Made by a program: the position numbers and the translations under genes. Positions 25,006 to 35,333 of a DNA stretch of 64,000 nt are shown piece after piece; positions within the stretch are counted from its first letter, which is position 1, and every line of letters starts with the position of its first letter. The stretch is from Strongyloides papillosus (lineage: Eukaryota; Nematoda; Chromadorea; Rhabditida; Strongyloididae), in assembly GCA_005656395.1 (NCBI GenBank), contig SRSI01000046.1, positions 1,116,001-1,180,000 of the forward strand, given 5' to 3'. A model generated the notes under the pieces. The model was not told the DNA's origin and did not search any database. It was given only the letters and a program-made list of their open reading frames with translations.

Positions 25006-25946
25006 ATGGAGTTTCGAAATATCTCAAAACAATTCGAAACTGTTATTAATGGTGCTGGTCGCTGTACTCCTAGATGTGGCTATAAAGTCAAATTTAATGA
25101 GCTTCCAGATATTGCTGGACAAGAATTAAGAGGATGTGCTCTATATATTGGAGGCGTAAAAATTAATAAAATTGAAACAATAGTTAAGAATATCTACTTT
25201 GAGAAGGATTATGAAATAGCAAAAGCAAAATATGGGAAAACTGAAATTACCATGAAAATAATGAAGGTAATGAATTATAAAGTTATATTGTATTTTATTT
25301 TTCTTTATTTATTTAAGGGTTGTTTAAGAGAAGTTGTTAAGGAAATAGATGAACGTAATGATTCTGAAGGCTTTCGACTATTTATTGTATTCCAAAAGAT
25401 CTCAAAAGATAAATTTGACTACATACAAGATGAGATCTACACAATTAAAGAAAATTTTAAACAACAAATCAAAATATTTAATAAGGAACAAGCTATAGGA
25501 GAAATTGCACTTAGATCAAATATCATAGATGTAGGAGTAGATCCTTTAATTTTTGCAAAAAATTGTTTTTCTGAGATTTTTTATGAAGAAAAGGAAGTCA
25601 AAAATGATAGTACGACAATGAATGTCCAATCGACGTTAGCATTATCTAATAACCAAAGTTTAGTTCCTACAAGACCTTTGGCAAATACAACCAAATTGAA
25701 AGACAACAAAAACGAAAAGGAACTAATGCCGATAATATCTCTCCAGTACCACATAAAAAAGAATTGATGGACAATAACAGTAGTAATAGACGTGGATTAA
25801 CAATTCCTGATGTTATAGAAGCAGTTGAATTAGAAACTGTAAGAATGTATTTAGATGTACCTGGTCCAGAAGTAACAAGAGTTTTATCACAGTTAAAAAA
25901 TAAATATAAAATCTTTGATAAATTAACTAAGACAAAAGGAAAATAA
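25006..25946 (+). CDS. Diverged protein with possible RPA32-like OB fold and winged helix; frameshifted
   Basis: Exon 25006-25266 and a second exon from 25318, separated by a 51-bp intron (AAGGTAATG to TTTAAG) that is a multiple of three and has no stop, so it also reads through. Near 25702-25706 (a run of five A) the frame changes; the C-terminal part runs on in another frame to 25946. The middle (KINKIETIVKNIYFEKD, then FRLFIVFQKISKDKFDYIQDEI) has the strand pattern and the FxI...DxxxxIQxEI style of the RPA32 OB fold. The C-terminal ~45 residues (DVIEAVELETVRMYLDVPGPEV, then LSQLKNKYKIFDKL) look like the RPA32 winged helix. RPA32 is the middle subunit of the single-strand DNA binding complex RPA. 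The match is by pattern only and may be wrong. The frameshift may be an assembly indel or real decay. Confidence 0.4.
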
Positions 25947-26372
25947 TTAAATATATTTTTTTCTTTGATTTTTATTATGTTTTTGTATATATGTATATAT
26001 AAGATTAAGATTTTTATTGTAATAGTATCTTAATGATCTTTTCAATAAAAGATATCTATTAATTATATATCTGGAGTATTTTTAATAATACTATATAGTA
26101 TTTTAAGCTCAATAACCAAATTTGGATATTATAAATAGTTTTTAAAAGATGTTAAAAACTAAAAATCACTTGTCTTATTAAAAATTTCTCATTTTATCTC
26201 ATTAATAAATTTTAATTTCTAAGATTACTGATTAATGTCTTTTTTCAATAAATCTTTAGTATTTTAAAGATTAAAAAAAATAAGAACTTTTTAATTTATT
26301 TATTTAGACAAGAAAGCATAAATCCAAAAAGAGATGATAAAAAATATAAATTTAGAAGAAAAGATAAAAATT
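25947..26372. other. Intergenic between convergent genes
   Basis: About 430 bp between the stop codons of two convergent genes, A+T-rich, with AATAAA-like words near 26043 and 26248. Nothing else seen. Confidence 0.4.
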
Positions 26373-27303
26373 TTAAAGTAAACGTCTTCTTCTAATCTTT
26401 CTCATATTACAAGTTATTTTATATATACCTTGCAAATGGTGCAAACATCTAGCCAACTGCAATTTATCTATTTCTAGATAATTTATTATTAATTCAATAT
26501 CAATTTCTTTGTCTAAAGACGATACTATTCCTAGTTCAATAGCATATGCAACATCAGAAACTTCAAGAGGACCATAAATTTTTTTTATTATGACAGGTAC
26601 AGAAATAGTAGCATCCATTCTATTTTTTTTATTGGTGAAGGCCAGTCATTAGCATCAACACATCTACACTTTCTTGGATTACATTTTGAACGACCACGTA
26701 ATCTCATTTCTGAAATATCATCAATATTGTTATAAACAATTTGATATAATAAATCATATACCATAGCTTCGTTAGATAAATTAGCTTCTATTCCTTCATT
26801 TTTATACACAGTGTCTAGAGAATCATCCATTTCTGAGTGAACATTGAATGCTTTAAAATTAAGAAATCCTTTTACTCCAATAATCATTCTAAGTATATTT
26901 TTTTCAACATTGAACACCTTCTTAAATCTCAAAAGATTTTTTACTTGATAAATTTTTTCTATAATCAAACCAGTCACTTTTTCTTCACATAAAAACTAAA
27001 GAAAAAAAATATAAGATATCCTTCACAATAACCATAGCTAGTAAGTTGTTCCACATTTTCCTTTATATTTTTCTAAATATTAGTTTATTAGACAGAAAAA
27101 CATAACTTAAACTTACATTTTTTACTTCCATAATAATTTGATAATTATTTCTTGTAAGAATAACACTTTTCAAGTCATCTTCAAGAAATAAATCTTCACA
27201 TATCGTTGCAAATCTTTTAAATTTCACGTCTTTGTTAAATAATTGATTTATATCTTTACCAAGAATATATCTAATTTCATTCAGATGAATATTGAATGCC
27301 AGT
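26373..27303 (-). CDS. Diverged multi-exon protein, possible paralog of the gene at 25006; frameshifted
   Basis: Last exon 26995-26373, preceded by a TTTCTTTAG acceptor. It starts FLCEEKVTGLIIEKIYQVKN and changes frame in an eight-A run near 26615-26625; the C-terminal part (DVAYAIELGIVSS..., then LARCLHHLQGIYKI) has the same helix-helix-YKI layout as the end of the gene at 25006. A Cys-rich RSKCNPRKCRC sits at a comparable spot to CTPRCGYK there. At least one upstream exon is likely at about 27303-27117 (…ICEDLFLEDDLKSVILTRNN…, donor GTAAGT); the join between them, and the start codon, are unresolved. If it is a paralog, it shares the tentative RPA32-like assignment. I rate both function and full structure as uncertain. 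Confidence 0.35.
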
Positions 27304-28339
27304 TTGAGAGTCAGATAAATATTTTCAGATGTGTAAAATTATTGCTTTTTCTTTATTAAACCAAATACAAATTAAGTCAAATAAAGTAGGTATGTTAAAA
27401 TTGGGTTCACTAAATTTATGAGTGAGGTAAAAACATATATTTATAGTTATATATAGCTTTTATTCCTTATAAATACTCGGTATAAATTTAGTAATAATAT
27501 ATAATTCTTAAATTTCTCAAAAGTATGACTTGATACATTTTGTACTAGTAAAATTTATCTATTGATGATAAGCTTGACGAGTTTATAATCATATTTTTTA
27601 AATTTTTATGTTTGTAAAATAGTATGATTAAAAAAATATATAGCGCCTGATATAAAGAGTATAATAAAATAAATTACAAATACTTACCATGTATATTAAT
27701 TAAACGTTTTTAATAAGTTCAGATACTCCTATACTGCCATGGCAATATTAGTAATAGTTTAACCCCTGTAAATATATAATATTAATAATAAGAAAATAGG
27801 ATGACAATAATAATATAATAAATTAAGAAATATAATTAAATTAAAGTTAAGAGAATAATGAAAAGATGATGATTGTTTAATACATTTATAGACAATCCAA
27901 ATCATCCACAAAATTTCCAAACAATCATTCAAATTTCTATTTTATTTTGATTGTTTCATAATGGGAATATCACTATTAAGCTGTTTATAATCACATTAAA
28001 ATATAAATACTGTTCTAAAAATTTAAATTTATCATTATGAATAAAAAAATTAGTTTATGTATTGAGATAAACTCATTCTAGTGTTTTATGATAAATTTAC
28101 ATTTGAATTAAAATTTCATTTTTTTAAATAAATTTCTACATTATTTTATATAATGTTTTTTATATTATTGTCAGTATGAGTTTTGTGATTTTGTTTCAAG
28201 GAATTTTTTAATTAAAAATATGTTTACTTTCATATATAATATAAACTAAAATACTATAATAAATTATTTAATATTATATTATAGGAAGTTGATTTTTTTA
28301 AATTATATATTTTTTGTTTTCAAATTTAAGCAATATTTT
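27304..28339. other. Intergenic, A+T-rich
   Basis: About 1 kb with no open frame or RNA gene. It leads into the tandem repeat that begins near 28340. Confidence 0.35.
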
Positions 28340-28697
28340 AAACTTATCTTGAAAAGTTAATAAATATTAACATATACATAAACTCAGAAAACAGAATAAT
28401 TATTTAATTTGGTATATATAAATGTTGATATTATTTAAATTAACCATAATTAAAAAATAATGTACATTTACGGTACGACCTATGAAAATTGAGCTTGTAT
28501 CAATAATATCATAATTATATAACAAATTTAGAAAAATTCATATCGTAAATTTTAAAATATTTACAAATATAACAACTGAAGTTTCAATTTTTTTCTTATG
28601 ATGAATACATGTGCTTAATTATCCATAATTAAAAAATAATGAAATTGACGGTACACCATTCAAAAATTGTGTTTATATAAATGATTTGATCAACATA
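28340..28697. repeat. Tandem repeat of ~178 bp, left part
   Basis: Two diverged units with landmarks A(A)ATTCATxTxGTAAATTTTAAAATATTTACAAA and ATATAAATGATTTGATCAA. One clear unit starts near 28530, an older one near 28340. The array resumes at 34369 after the retrotransposon. Removing the element and one target copy gives a spacing of 178 bp between equivalent landmarks (28536 and 34385), and the next spacing (34385 to 34564) is 179 bp. Confidence 0.7.
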
Positions 28698-29128
28698 AGT
28701 AAATAGTTATCGTTTAATCGTTTTTCCATTCCATTGGCGCGAACTAAAAGTGGATCTTTGTTTAATTTATGATGTGCAGGACTTTAAGCTGTTCCAAGAG
28801 ATAGATGTTTTTTATGTAATGGACTTTGGAATGGTGGTCATCTAACTATTTTAAAATAATCATTTAGTAAAATTACTTTCTACTGTGATAGTGCTTAAGT
28901 TACTACTTGTGTAATTTGTGTTATATTACGTTATTGTAATTGTCCTGTTATTTAATTAATTATCTTTTGTTTAATCGTAAGTTATGGTATAAGGTCTTCC
29001 TGTCTATGTAAAAATTATAGGTAGGCCTACGATTCTAATTTGTTTGTTGCTTTTGGTTTCTACTTAATAAATCTTTTATTCTTATCTATCTCGAAGTACA
29101 CCCCAGCACAAAACTTAAAAATTTTACT
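28698..29128 (+). repeat. 5' LTR of the Ty3/gypsy element
   Basis: 431 bp, ends AGTAAA...TTTACT (short inverted terminal repeat) rather than the usual TG...CA. Contains an AATAAA at about 29066-29071 that may serve as polyadenylation signal in the 3' copy. Confidence 0.95.
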
Positions 29129-29148
29129 GGCTCTGAAAGTGCTAGTGT

Positions 29149-32100
29149 ATGAAGAGATCGCTTCGTTTGAAAGAGAAGTTAAGTGGGATTAGCAGTTTCA
29201 CTGGGAAAACTCTAGAGGAAAATATTCGCATCGCTGAGAATATTGGAAAGGCTATAGCTATTACGGAAGTTGCTGAATCGTCAAAAATGTCTGAGATTGA
29301 TCCACCTGCTATTTTGGAGGACAATGGAATCCAACCCATTAATGAGGGAAATTTAAGCGGGAATGTAAGAACAGACAATGGTCAGAGAAACATGACTGAG
29401 GCTGACATTCAGGCACTTGCGGGGACACTTGCTCAAATGTTTAATCAAGGTATTATACGAATTCCGGGGGCCCTACCTCACATAAACGGAGATGGTACAG
29501 ACGTCAATGACCATGTTAATGATGAGGGAAGAAGAATCATGCAGCAAGATGATTATGGAATTCGGGGTCAGAGGCAAGCTGACAATCGTGGATATACTGC
29601 GGGAATTCACGGCCATTATACTGCGGGTAATGGAGATCTTTGCGAAGATCATGGTATTGGTAATGAAGGACATGGTGCTGAGGTACAACATGTTGGTATG
29701 GACTTGAGAGACTCTAGATATGTTCAACCGAGAGAGTCAATCAAGAAGCCGGATAATTTTAAAAAAGATATGGTATTTGACGCATGGAAATTTAGATTTG
29801 AGAACTACTGTGACATCATTGGTATAAAAGGAGATGCTAGGTTAAAGAATCTCATTATGTACTTGGATGATAAGGTTTATTTGGAAATACGGAATATGAA
29901 AAACTTGTTAACTGACTATGAAGATTTGTGTGACTATCTTACGGATCACTATTCTGGAATCTTGACAGAGGATGCGGCATCTTATGAATTGGAATTGTTA
30001 TTGTCTAGAAGAATCACGAGACTTCCTGACTTGGAGGAGACTAGTAAGAGAATTGAAGAACTTATTGAGGCCAAGTATCCTAAAGATTCAAGAGACCGAA
30101 AATTGAGAGAAAAGGTAGAAGCTGTCACGAGAATTCTTCCAGCTGAATGTAGATCGAAGTTTGGATGTGGTATCAAGTATACAAGCTTTGATGAGGCAAT
30201 GGCTAACGCGAAAAGAATATGGACTTATGAATCTCAAGCAAAAAGACTTCACGATAAAGGAATAAGTATCAACGGTAATGAAAACCATAATAGAAATACA
30301 AATAGAAGTTACGATAAGAATACATCAACCATCAATAGTAAATTAAAATGTTTTATTTGTCAAGGTATTGGTCACAAAAAGTATCAATGTCCAAAACGTA
30401 ATAAAACACATACAAATTCTATCGAAATAGATTCAGTTGAATGTTCCAACATCGTTAGTATGGGTTCTCCAGACATGGTTAGTAAACAGGCAGAGTTGGT
30501 ACGGTTAGAGCAGTTAAAGAAGAATGTTCTTGAGTTAAAAGATAGATTTGATCTGACTGGAGTTGTTATTCAAGTTAATGGCTATAATACAGTTGCTCTT
30601 ATAGATACAGGATCGAATGAAGTTGTTTTAAACCCCTCTTTAGCACGGAATCTTCATCTCAAACTCACTGGTCACCACACGTCTATAAAAAGTTTTCAAC
30701 GTAGTCATCGTGCTAGGAAGTGCCTTAATCCTGTAGAAATTAAGATGTTAGATGAATGTTATATATTAGAAAACATTTTTGTACCAGAACACGATCTCTC
30801 CAACAGTCTTTACGAAGTAGTCATTGGTAACAGCATTTTACGTCGTCTTAACTCCACAATGAATCTTACTACTGGTGAAATATCGAAGCTCGATGATGAT
30901 GAACCAATATTTGAAAATAATATTGAATGTAACTTGATTATGGGAGACATTGACCAAGGTGTAGACAGAGAGAAATTCATTGAATCCATCAAGAGAGACT
31001 TCAGTGGATGTATTCAGAAGAGTCCGAGTGATTTGGGACCAGGAAAACTTATGAGTGGACCCATAGAGACATACGACACCGAACCATACCCTTTCCCCAT
31101 CTACACCGTCCCATATAATGACAAACCTATCGCTAATGAATTGTTGAAAAAGTTGATTGATGCTGATGTCTTAGAAGAAACTGATAGTCAGAGACTTCAC
31201 CCTATCATGGTAGTTAAGAAAGCTACTCCAGGACAATACAGACTTATAGCCGATATGCGTGGTACAAATTCCATCACTAGGAAATTCCGTTACAATATAC
31301 CAAATCAAAGAGAGTTGTTCCAGCAAATAGGATCTTTCGACTATTGTTCAAAGCTCGACCTGGTAGATTCATTTTATCAAATTTCAATTCCTGAAGCTAG
31401 CAGAAAAAATATGGCGATACGTACTGATCTTGGTGAATTCCAGTTTAAAAGACTTGTTCAAGGTGCTACTAATAGCGCAGCAGAAATGCAACGTGCTCTT
31501 ACCAACTTGTTTCGAAATCTTTCTGAGCATGTTCACGTTTTTGTCGACGATATCCTAATCACAACAAGTGGAAGTCTTGAGAAACACGAGGAAGTTCTAC
31601 GTGCTGTGTTTATGAAGTGTCATGAGTACGAGTTAAAAGTCAATCTCCAGAAGTCTGTTATGTTTGCTAAAAGTTGCACTTTCCTTGGACACACAATCTC
31701 AAAACATGGTATTGTCCCTTCTGAAGAAAATTTGAAGACTTTCGCACGCCGTCCTCTACCAGTTAATAAAAAGCAGTTATTAGGTGCATTGCAATCCGCC
31801 AACTTCTATCGCCAATTCATCAAAGATTTCTCGATTATTACCAACGATTTATATGATTTGACCACCAAACGTTCTAAGAACATATGTCTTGAAGGTAAAT
31901 TGAAGTCCGATTATGAAAAATTATGTAAGGCCATGAGTGACCCTGAGATGCTTTATCATGCAGATAAGAGTGGTGTTTACATCCTCACTACTGACGCTTC
32001 AGAGAGCTGTATAGGTGCTTGCTTGAGCCAGATCCAAGAAGGTAAAGAACGTCCAATAAGTTATTTTTCAAAGAAATTGAAGGCCACCATCAAAGGTCGC

Positions 32101-33942
32101 TGTCCGACGTATCTTGAGCTTTTAGCAATCGTGAAGGCACTCCGTTACTACAAATTTATCCTTACTGGGTCTAAGATTTATGTCAAGACCGATCACCGTC
32201 CGTTATTATGTTTAAATAAATCAACAATCGATAAAAAGTACTTAGAACTAATTGCTGAAATAGAGTCTTATAATGTAGAATTAGAATACCTGAATGGGAA
32301 GAGTAATCATGTAGCTGATGACCTTTCGAGAAATTCTGGACAGGCTGTTGAATCTCCACCTGGTACAACTGAAGTTAGTGAATGTTCTGTTATTGTAAAT
32401 GAAACAGGTGTCAGAAGACAACGCGGTCGTCCTCGAAAGAATAAGGAAATTGCTAAAGGAGCAAATTCTACCCAAGATTGGAAAGAAGTTACTCCTATGC
32501 CATCTACCTTACCTATGAATGATGAAATGATTGCTACTTCACCAATATCTGATTTATTGTCTACAACTACACCTACAACTGAACTAATGCCCGAAATTCC
32601 AAATACAACTGATTTAATGAATGTTGCTTCACTTCCTTCTGCTGATTTAATAGAAAATAGTTCAACTACCAGTGAATTGATGAATAAAAATGATAAAATC
32701 GTATCTACAATAGTTCCAACTATGATTAAAAGGAAAAGAGGTCGTCCAATAAAAGAGAGTAAGGCAGTCCAAAGTGCAGAAATGTTAAATCTCCCGAGTT
32801 TAAAGAATAAAGAAGATTCAAGATTTGGAGTATCAAATCTCAAAAAGTTGGGAAGAGAAGACGAGAAGGAGATCTTTCGTCTAAGTCATGACGAGCAAGG
32901 ACACTTTGGCTTCTCAAAAATGAAAAATCTGGTAGAAAGCAGAAATATAAACATCGACGACTTAGACAACAAATTACGACTTTATCTCAAGCAATGCCAG
33001 GTATGCCAAAAGAGAAACATCGCCGTACGAATGATACCAGAGAGTAAAAATGTGGTTTACGAATCTCCTGGTCAAAACATGAGCATAGATATCATGGGGC
33101 CGATTTCTCCAACGGCATTTGACGGATCCAAACACGTGTTATGTGCTATTGACTCATTCTCAAGATATTGCTACATTATTCCACTCAAATCATGTACTAC
33201 AGAGGAAGTTACACAAGCCCTCTATAATCAAGTTTTCTGTTATCACGGGATACCAAAAAGCATAAAAACTGATGGAGCAAAATACTTTACCAGCCATAAT
33301 TTCGAACAATTCTTGAAGTCATTGAATATTGAACATCAAGTATCGTCACCCCACCATTCAAGAGGAAACTGTCTTGTCGAACGCAGCTTTAGATGGATAT
33401 CAGCAACTATAGCAAAGATTAGCAGAGAAAAACCCAATCTTTGGCCACAGATGCTTCAACAAGTCGCCTTCTACTACAACACAACCAGAAATGAAACTAC
33501 AGGATCTACACCATACTTTCTTACACACCTAAGAGAAGCTAATTTGTTGATGGACCAATTCTTAGGTAGTTACAGTTCTGGGATTTTTGATGAAAATAGA
33601 ACCTTGTACGATTTAATAGAAGCCGCCGCCATTATAAGACAACAAAGTAAAGAATTCTCAGATGCTACACGTCAAGTACTTAACAGAAAGGTCAAGTACA
33701 GAAGAATTCCGGAGTATAAAGCTGGAGATAAAATATTAGTAAAGATGCCAGATTCAGAAAAAGACATTGGTTCTAAATTCAAACTTCTTTACCAAGGTCC
33801 TTATGAGGTAGTAAGTCAAGTTGGAGCAAGAATTTTTTATGTTAAAGGAAAATCAAAGAGACAACATGTCGCTCACTCCTCTAACATCAAATCCTACTAT
33901 GGAAGTGGAGAAAACGATCTTGAAGAAGGGAGAAGTAAATAG
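29149..33942 (+). CDS. Ty3/gypsy Gag-Pol polyprotein
   Basis: One unbroken frame of 1,597 codons. Residues 1-400 are Gag-like, ending in a CCHC zinc knuckle (C-X2-C-X4-H-X4-C, about 400-413). The protease has DTGS at 486-489. The reverse transcriptase has the catalytic FVDD at about 798-801. RNase H begins with TDAS near 948. The integrase has an HHCC zinc finger (H-X4-H ... C-X2-C) followed by the D, D-35-E triad at about 1314, 1375 and 1411. Gag and Pol are in the same frame with no stop between them, so the proportion of Gag is not set by frameshifting here. Between RNase H and integrase is an unusual ~150-residue linker with imperfect Thr/Leu-Met repeats bracketed by two AT-hook-like RGRP motifs. 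The stop codon (33940-33942) lies inside the 3' LTR. Confidence 0.95.
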   Translation: MKRSLRLKEKLSGISSFTGKTLEENIRIAENIGKAIAITEVAESSKMSEIDPPAILEDNGIQPINEGNLSGNVRTDNGQRNMTEADIQALAGTLAQMFNQGIIRIPGALPHINGDGTDVNDHVNDEGRRIMQQDDYGIRGQRQADNRGYTAGIHGHYTAGNGDLCEDHGIGNEGHGAEVQHVGMDLRDSRYVQPRESIKKPDNFKKDMVFDAWKFRFENYCDIIGIKGDARLKNLIMYLDDKVYLEIRNMKNLLTDYEDLCDYLTDHYSGILTEDAASYELELLLSRRITRLPDLEETSKRIEELIEAKYPKDSRDRKLREKVEAVTRILPAECRSKFGCGIKYTSFDEAMANAKRIWTYESQAKRLHDKGISINGNENHNRNTNRSYDKNTSTINSKLKCFICQGIGHKKYQCPKRNKTHTNSIEIDSVECSNIVSMGSPDMVSKQAELVRLEQLKKNVLELKDRFDLTGVVIQVNGYNTVALIDTGSNEVVLNPSLARNLHLKLTGHHTSIKSFQRSHRARKCLNPVEIKMLDECYILENIFVPEHDLSNSLYEVVIGNSILRRLNSTMNLTTGEISKLDDDEPIFENNIECNLIMGDIDQGVDREKFIESIKRDFSGCIQKSPSDLGPGKLMSGPIETYDTEPYPFPIYTVPYNDKPIANELLKKLIDADVLEETDSQRLHPIMVVKKATPGQYRLIADMRGTNSITRKFRYNIPNQRELFQQIGSFDYCSKLDLVDSFYQISIPEASRKNMAIRTDLGEFQFKRLVQGATNSAAEMQRALTNLFRNLSEHVHVFVDDILITTSGSLEKHEEVLRAVFMKCHEYELKVNLQKSVMFAKSCTFLGHTISKHGIVPSEENLKTFARRPLPVNKKQLLGALQSANFYRQFIKDFSIITNDLYDLTTKRSKNICLEGKLKSDYEKLCKAMSDPEMLYHADKSGVYILTTDASESCIGACLSQIQEGKERPISYFSKKLKATIKGRCPTYLELLAIVKALRYYKFILTGSKIYVKTDHRPLLCLNKSTIDKKYLELIAEIESYNVELEYLNGKSNHVADDLSRNSGQAVESPPGTTEVSECSVIVNETGVRRQRGRPRKNKEIAKGANSTQDWKEVTPMPSTLPMNDEMIATSPISDLLSTTTPTTELMPEIPNTTDLMNVASLPSADLIENSSTTSELMNKNDKIVSTIVPTMIKRKRGRPIKESKAVQSAEMLNLPSLKNKEDSRFGVSNLKKLGREDEKEIFRLSHDEQGHFGFSKMKNLVESRNINIDDLDNKLRLYLKQCQVCQKRNIAVRMIPESKNVVYESPGQNMSIDIMGPISPTAFDGSKHVLCAIDSFSRYCYIIPLKSCTTEEVTQALYNQVFCYHGIPKSIKTDGAKYFTSHNFEQFLKSLNIEHQVSSPHHSRGNCLVERSFRWISATIAKISREKPNLWPQMLQQVAFYYNTTRNETTGSTPYFLTHLREANLLMDQFLGSYSSGIFDENRTLYDLIEAAAIIRQQSKEFSDATRQVLNRKVKYRRIPEYKAGDKILVKMPDSEKDIGSKFKLLYQGPYEVVSQVGARIFYVKGKSKRQHVAHSSNIKSYYGSGENDLEEGRSK

Positions 33943-34364
33943 TTATCGTTTAATCGTTTTTCCATTCCATTGGCGCGAACTAAAAGTGGATCTTTGTTTA
34001 ATTTATGATGTGCAGGACTTTAAGCTGTTCCAAGAGATAGATGTTTTTTATGTAATGGACTTTGGAATGGTGGTCATCTAACTATTTTAAAATAATCATT
34101 TAGTAAAATTACTTTCTACTGTGATAGTGCTTAAGTTACTACTTGTGTAATTTGTGTTATATTACGTTATTGTAATTGTCCTGTTATTTAATTAATTATC
34201 TTTTGTTTAATCGTAAGTTATGGTATAAGGTCTTCCTGTCTATGTAAAAATTATAGGTAGGCCTACGATTCTAATTTGTTTGTTGCTTTTGGTTTCTACT
34301 TAATAAATCTTTTATTCTTATCTATCTCGAAGTACACCCCAGCACAAAACTTAAAAATTTTACT
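33934..34364 (+). repeat. 3' LTR of the Ty3/gypsy element
   Basis: 431 bp, same length and apparently identical to the 5' LTR. Its first nine bases encode the last codons and stop of the polyprotein. Open frames read inside it are not genes. Confidence 0.95.
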
Positions 34365-34368
34365 CATA

Positions 34369-34640
34369 TATCAAATTTAAAAAAATTCATCTTGTAAATT
34401 TTAAAATATTTACAAATAAAACAACTAAAGTTTCAATTTTTTTCTTTTAATGAATAGATGTATTTAAATAAATATAATTAAGAAGTAGTGTACATTGATG
34501 GCATCTCCTTCGAAAATTAACTTTATATAAATGATTTGATCAATATATATCATGTTTAAAAAAATTCATCTCGTAAACTTCATTTTATCCACAATACATA
34601 CACTTAACTTAAACTTACTGATATTAAAGTTGTATTTTTA
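34369..34640. repeat. Tandem repeat of ~178 bp, right part
   Basis: Continuation of the array at 28340-28697 after the retrotransposon: one unit from about 34378 and a partial, more diverged unit from about 34558 (AAAAATTCATCTCGTAAAC). Similarity fades after about 34620. Confidence 0.65.
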
Positions 34641-35331
34641 AATATATATTTATATGTTTGGTAAGTATATAATAATGTGTTAATAATACTAAATAATTAC
34701 CAAATTAATAAGTCTCAACAATAAATAAATTGGTAATTATGTATATAAAAATATTAAAATATCTTTGTGTGATAGTGCATTATTTCAATGTGTTTTATCA
34801 ATGCATAACACGATATTATATAAATTATTATAATTATGTATTTTTTACCATTGTTTTGAAATAAGATTGTTTTAACATTTTAAATAAATAAAATAAATCT
34901 TGAAATTGTAGTTGTTTTGTACTTTTATTATTAAATATTTGTTTTTTATTGTTAATTTCTCTTAAGAAAAATAGGAATTTTTGTTAAATATTATATTTAC
35001 ATATATAAATATTGATACATCAATAAAACTTTACAGCAAGTATAAGTAAATGCCACACCAAAATTACATTCAAGACGATTCTATATATACTATGAGATAA
35101 GAATCTTGTTTACCAAGATTCAAAAATAGCAGAAAATGAAGAAATTTTTTCACGGTCCCCCTCTAGAAACGTTATTAGATAACAGATAAATACATTCCAA
35201 AAAGAAAAATTGAAAAATCTTTAAAATTAACAATTTTAAAAATTTTTCCAAACTTTATCCCCTATAATGTACCCCAAAAAAATTATTTATGAGTACGAAA
35301 AATTTTCTAATATGATTTTTATTGAAAAATC
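34641..35331. other. Intergenic
   Basis: A+T-rich, no open frame, RNA gene or repeat recognised. Confidence 0.35.
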
Positions 35332-35333
35332 TA

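Larger units (their letters stand above)
28698..34364 (+). mobile_element. Complete Ty3/gypsy LTR retrotransposon
   Basis: A 5,667-bp element with two 431-bp LTRs (28698-29128 and 33934-34364) that look identical by eye, flanked by the 4-bp target duplication CATA (28694-28697 and 34365-34368). A single long polyprotein frame lies between. The order protease, reverse transcriptase, RNase H, integrase assigns it to Ty3/gypsy (Metaviridae). A purine-rich tract GAAGAAGGGAGA (33921-33932) directly before the right LTR is the likely plus-strand primer; TGG at 29128-29130 at the end of the left LTR may start the primer binding site, but I cannot name the tRNA. No env-like frame is present. Matching LTRs and an unbroken frame point to a recent insertion that may still be active. 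Confidence 0.95.

Noticed and set aside
29142..33942. Numerous minus-strand and off-frame open frames across the retrotransposon
   Set aside because: Shadows of the polyprotein; none has its own motifs.
33821..34081. 86-codon frame running from the polyprotein end into the 3' LTR
   Set aside because: Mostly LTR sequence that is also present, without this start, in the 5' LTR; not a separate gene such as env.
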